Source of the DNA: Ascarosepion bandense
Taxonomy: Eukaryota; Mollusca; Cephalopoda; Sepiida; Sepiidae
DNA: 64,000 nucleotides
Direction of reading: 5' to 3'
Assembly: GCA_037127315.1 (NCBI GenBank)
Contig: JBBBDQ010000227.1
Location: 472,501-536,500, forward strand
Shown: in pieces, positions 62,515-64,000 of the stretch
Layout of the letters: the number at the start of each line of letters is the position of its first letter
Numbering within the stretch: the stretch's first letter is position 1
Translations under genes and position numbers: made by a program
The notes under the pieces: generated by a model
Databases searched by the model: none
What the model was told of the DNA's origin: nothing
What the model saw: only the letters and a program-made list of their open reading frames with translations

Positions 62515-62905
62515 GTGTAAGGCAGGATGTCTTCTCACTTGATTTATTCAACCTAAACAGTGATGCAATTCTTAGAGAACTCACTGCCAGGACTCGTCAT
62601 TGGTATCCACAATCTTAACAATATAAGATACGCAGATGACACAATGCTGATAGCAGACACGGAAAGAAAACTAAAAGGCCCCCAAAAGAAAGCAGATGGG
62701 AAAACGAGAAAAAAAGGAGTAAACATATACTATACAAAAACTGAATGCATGGTACTGAGATGGCCAAGGACGCATTCAAAAAGCTGAGTAGAGCAGTCAG
62801 AGACAGCAAGTTTTGGTTGAAAGAAAGAAAAGAGTAATGAACTATGATGTGATATCTGTCCACTAATATGTCGACGAATGTTGGATAATTTTCTTAAAGA
62901 AAAGA
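62515..62905 (+). pseudogene. RTE-like LINE, YADD-containing reverse transcriptase fragment
   Basis: Plus strand, two frames: SVRQDVFSLDLFNLNSDAIL then LPGLVIGIHNLNNIRYADD and TMLIADTERKL, KKGVNIYYTKTECMV. This holds the GVRQGC..SP.LFNLY block and the catalytic YADD of RTE-type RT. Further on, MAKDAFKKLSRAVRDSK follows directly, so about 40 codons (KYLG..LTEDGK region) are deleted. It is the only RTE piece here with the catalytic motif, and its 5' end abuts the opposed copy at 62510. Confidence 0.85.
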
Positions 62906-63117
62906 AAAACATTGAGGCAAGCAAAGGTTATTGTATTTTCAATTTCCTTATCTTCTATACAAAATTTGTAATAACTGATCCATACAGATGTATTTCACAT
63001 GTGTCATATTCAATAACTTCCCGTAATTAATGTTTATAATGGATATAATGTATATTCTATCATTGATTATCTACAAATTTCAGATCAGAGTTTCTTTTGG
63101 AATGGATAAGTCTTGAC
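62906..63117. other. Spacer
   Basis: AT-rich; unassigned. Confidence 0.4.
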
Positions 63118-63669
63118 GATGTGCGTTGAAGTGTAATGAAAATTGACTCGGAACCTCAAATCGGAAAGACGGCATAGAATCCCAGTTCAGTTTTGGAAAG
63201 GGTATATCTTGAAGATGTGTATAGAGGTGAAATAAATATTGACTCAGAACCTGAAATTATAGAGCTGGTTTAGAATGTCAGTCCAGTTTTAAAAGGAGTA
63301 GATCTGAAGGATTGACTCGGACCGAGAAATCACAGAACCGACTTAGAATTGTAGTCCAGTTTTGAAAAGGGTATATCTTGATAATGCGAATTGAGATGTA
63401 ATGTCTGTTGACTCGGAACGAGAAATCACAGAACCGGCTTAGAATTGTAGTCCAGTTTTGAAAAGGGTATATCTGGAGGATGTGAGTTGAGATGTAATGT
63501 CTGTTGACTCGGAACGAGAAATCACAGAGCCGACTTAGAATTGTAGTCTAGTTTTGAAAAGTGTATATCTTGATAATGCGATTTGAGATGTAATGGTTAT
63601 TGCCTCGGCATCCAAAATCGGAGAGCCGGCTTATAATTCTAGTCCAGTTTTGTAAAGGGATATCTTAAG
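63118..63669 (+). repeat. Tandem array of SINE A-like tRNA heads (about 96 bp period)
   Basis: Six units starting near 63118, 63214, 63303 (shortened), 63380, 63478 and 63572. Each has a GATGTGYGTTGAGATGTAAT-like start, GACTCGGAACGAGAAATCAC, a degenerate B-box region (CCGACTTAGAATTGTAGTCC) and a TTTTGAAAAGGGTATATCTT end. The units contain only the tRNA-like head and start of the body of SINE A. Confidence 0.88.
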
Positions 63670-63938
63670 GATGTGTGTTGAAGTCTAATGGTTAGTGACT
63701 GGTCACGAGTAATCGGAGAGCTGCGTTCGAATTCTAGTTGAATTCGTTTCTTTTAAGTATATACAAATACCTTTGGGAAAGATATTAATCCATCACTTCT
63801 CCTCTAGCTTTGGGTAGAATAGCAGAGCAGATTCGGTTCTCTAGCATTGGTTTACAGCCAAAATTATTTGCATCCTACTGTGGGAAAATCTTTTGCCCAC
63901 TCAAGCGTGTATCACGTATGACGATTATTTTATTGACT
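63670..63938 (+). repeat. tRNA-derived SINE (family A) ending the head array
   Basis: GATGTGTGTTGAAGTCTAAT head, TGCGTTCGAATTCTAG B box, TATACAAATACCTTTGGGAA body, ATCTTTTGCCCACTCAAGCG and end GTATGACGATTATTTTATTG. Full SINE continuing in phase from the array. Confidence 0.85.
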
Positions 63939-64000
63939 GATATCTTTAGTCATAAACAGACATCTGATGTTTAAGGATCGGCATTTTCAATTATTTCTAT

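Noticed and set aside
63118..63669. CRISPR-like repeat array
   Set aside because: Monomers are contiguous, diverged, SINE-derived and have no unique spacers. The DNA is animal nuclear.

Overview
This window looks like gene-poor, repeat-saturated nuclear DNA from an animal, most probably a cephalopod mollusc (octopus or squid). That is my inference from the combination of AT-rich DNA with long (TA)n, (GT)n, (GA)n and (TAA)n tracts, dense tRNA-derived SINEs, RTE-like and Jockey/CR1-like LINEs, mariner fragments and short Helitrons. I could not identify one complete host protein-coding gene. Almost every stretch that reads like protein belongs to a transposable element, usually broken.

Layout. 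1-8 kb: AT-rich DNA, SINE fragments, a mariner-derived MITE, a 0.75 kb (GA)/(TA) array, and minus-strand RTE 3' ends. 8.7-11.4 kb: the best preserved LINE (here LINE J, minus strand), with an AP-endonuclease ORF and a reverse-transcriptase ORF one frameshift apart. 11.7-17 kb: a Tc1 relic, composite microsatellites, a 126 bp direct repeat and a Helitron carrying a nested insertion. 17-21 kb: mostly featureless. 21.2-24 kb: two R4/Dong-like LINE copies (restriction-like endonuclease type) sitting in one (TAA)n tract, one of them interrupted by a LINE J 3' end. 24.8-28 kb: a TTAA-flanked MITE, LINE J pieces facing each other, a possible Penelope-like remnant and a decayed mariner. 29-35.7 kb: three SINE families, a 5S-rRNA/tRNA composite SINE, an inverted repeat and two Helitrons, one inside an RTE. 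36-38 kb: a purine-rich strand. 38-41 kb: a second 5S composite, R4 relics and a decayed LINE J. 41-45 kb: a palindromic Helitron, a 640 bp foldback element and degenerate minisatellites. 46-56 kb: LINE K relics, RTE, SINEs, a Helitron and a fragment of an unnamed multicopy protein family. 57-61 kb: SINE C, (TA)n tracts and hammerhead-like remnants. 61-64 kb: a mariner relic, a tRNA-like sequence, opposed RTE pieces and a tandem array of SINE heads.

The elements form a layered insertion record. SINEs and Helitrons lie inside RTEs, a LINE J tail lies inside an R4 copy, a mariner MITE lies inside a SINE, and a possible Penelope-like element lies in the (TA)n tract of a Helitron. The most noteworthy items are the (TAA)-associated R4 LINE, the 5S+tRNA composite SINE, hammerhead-like motifs in inverted remnants, SINE C with matching modules at both ends, the SINE-head array and the palindromic Helitron. 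Family names J, K, A, B, C and D are labels of mine. Homology statements come from motif recognition by eye, without database searches.
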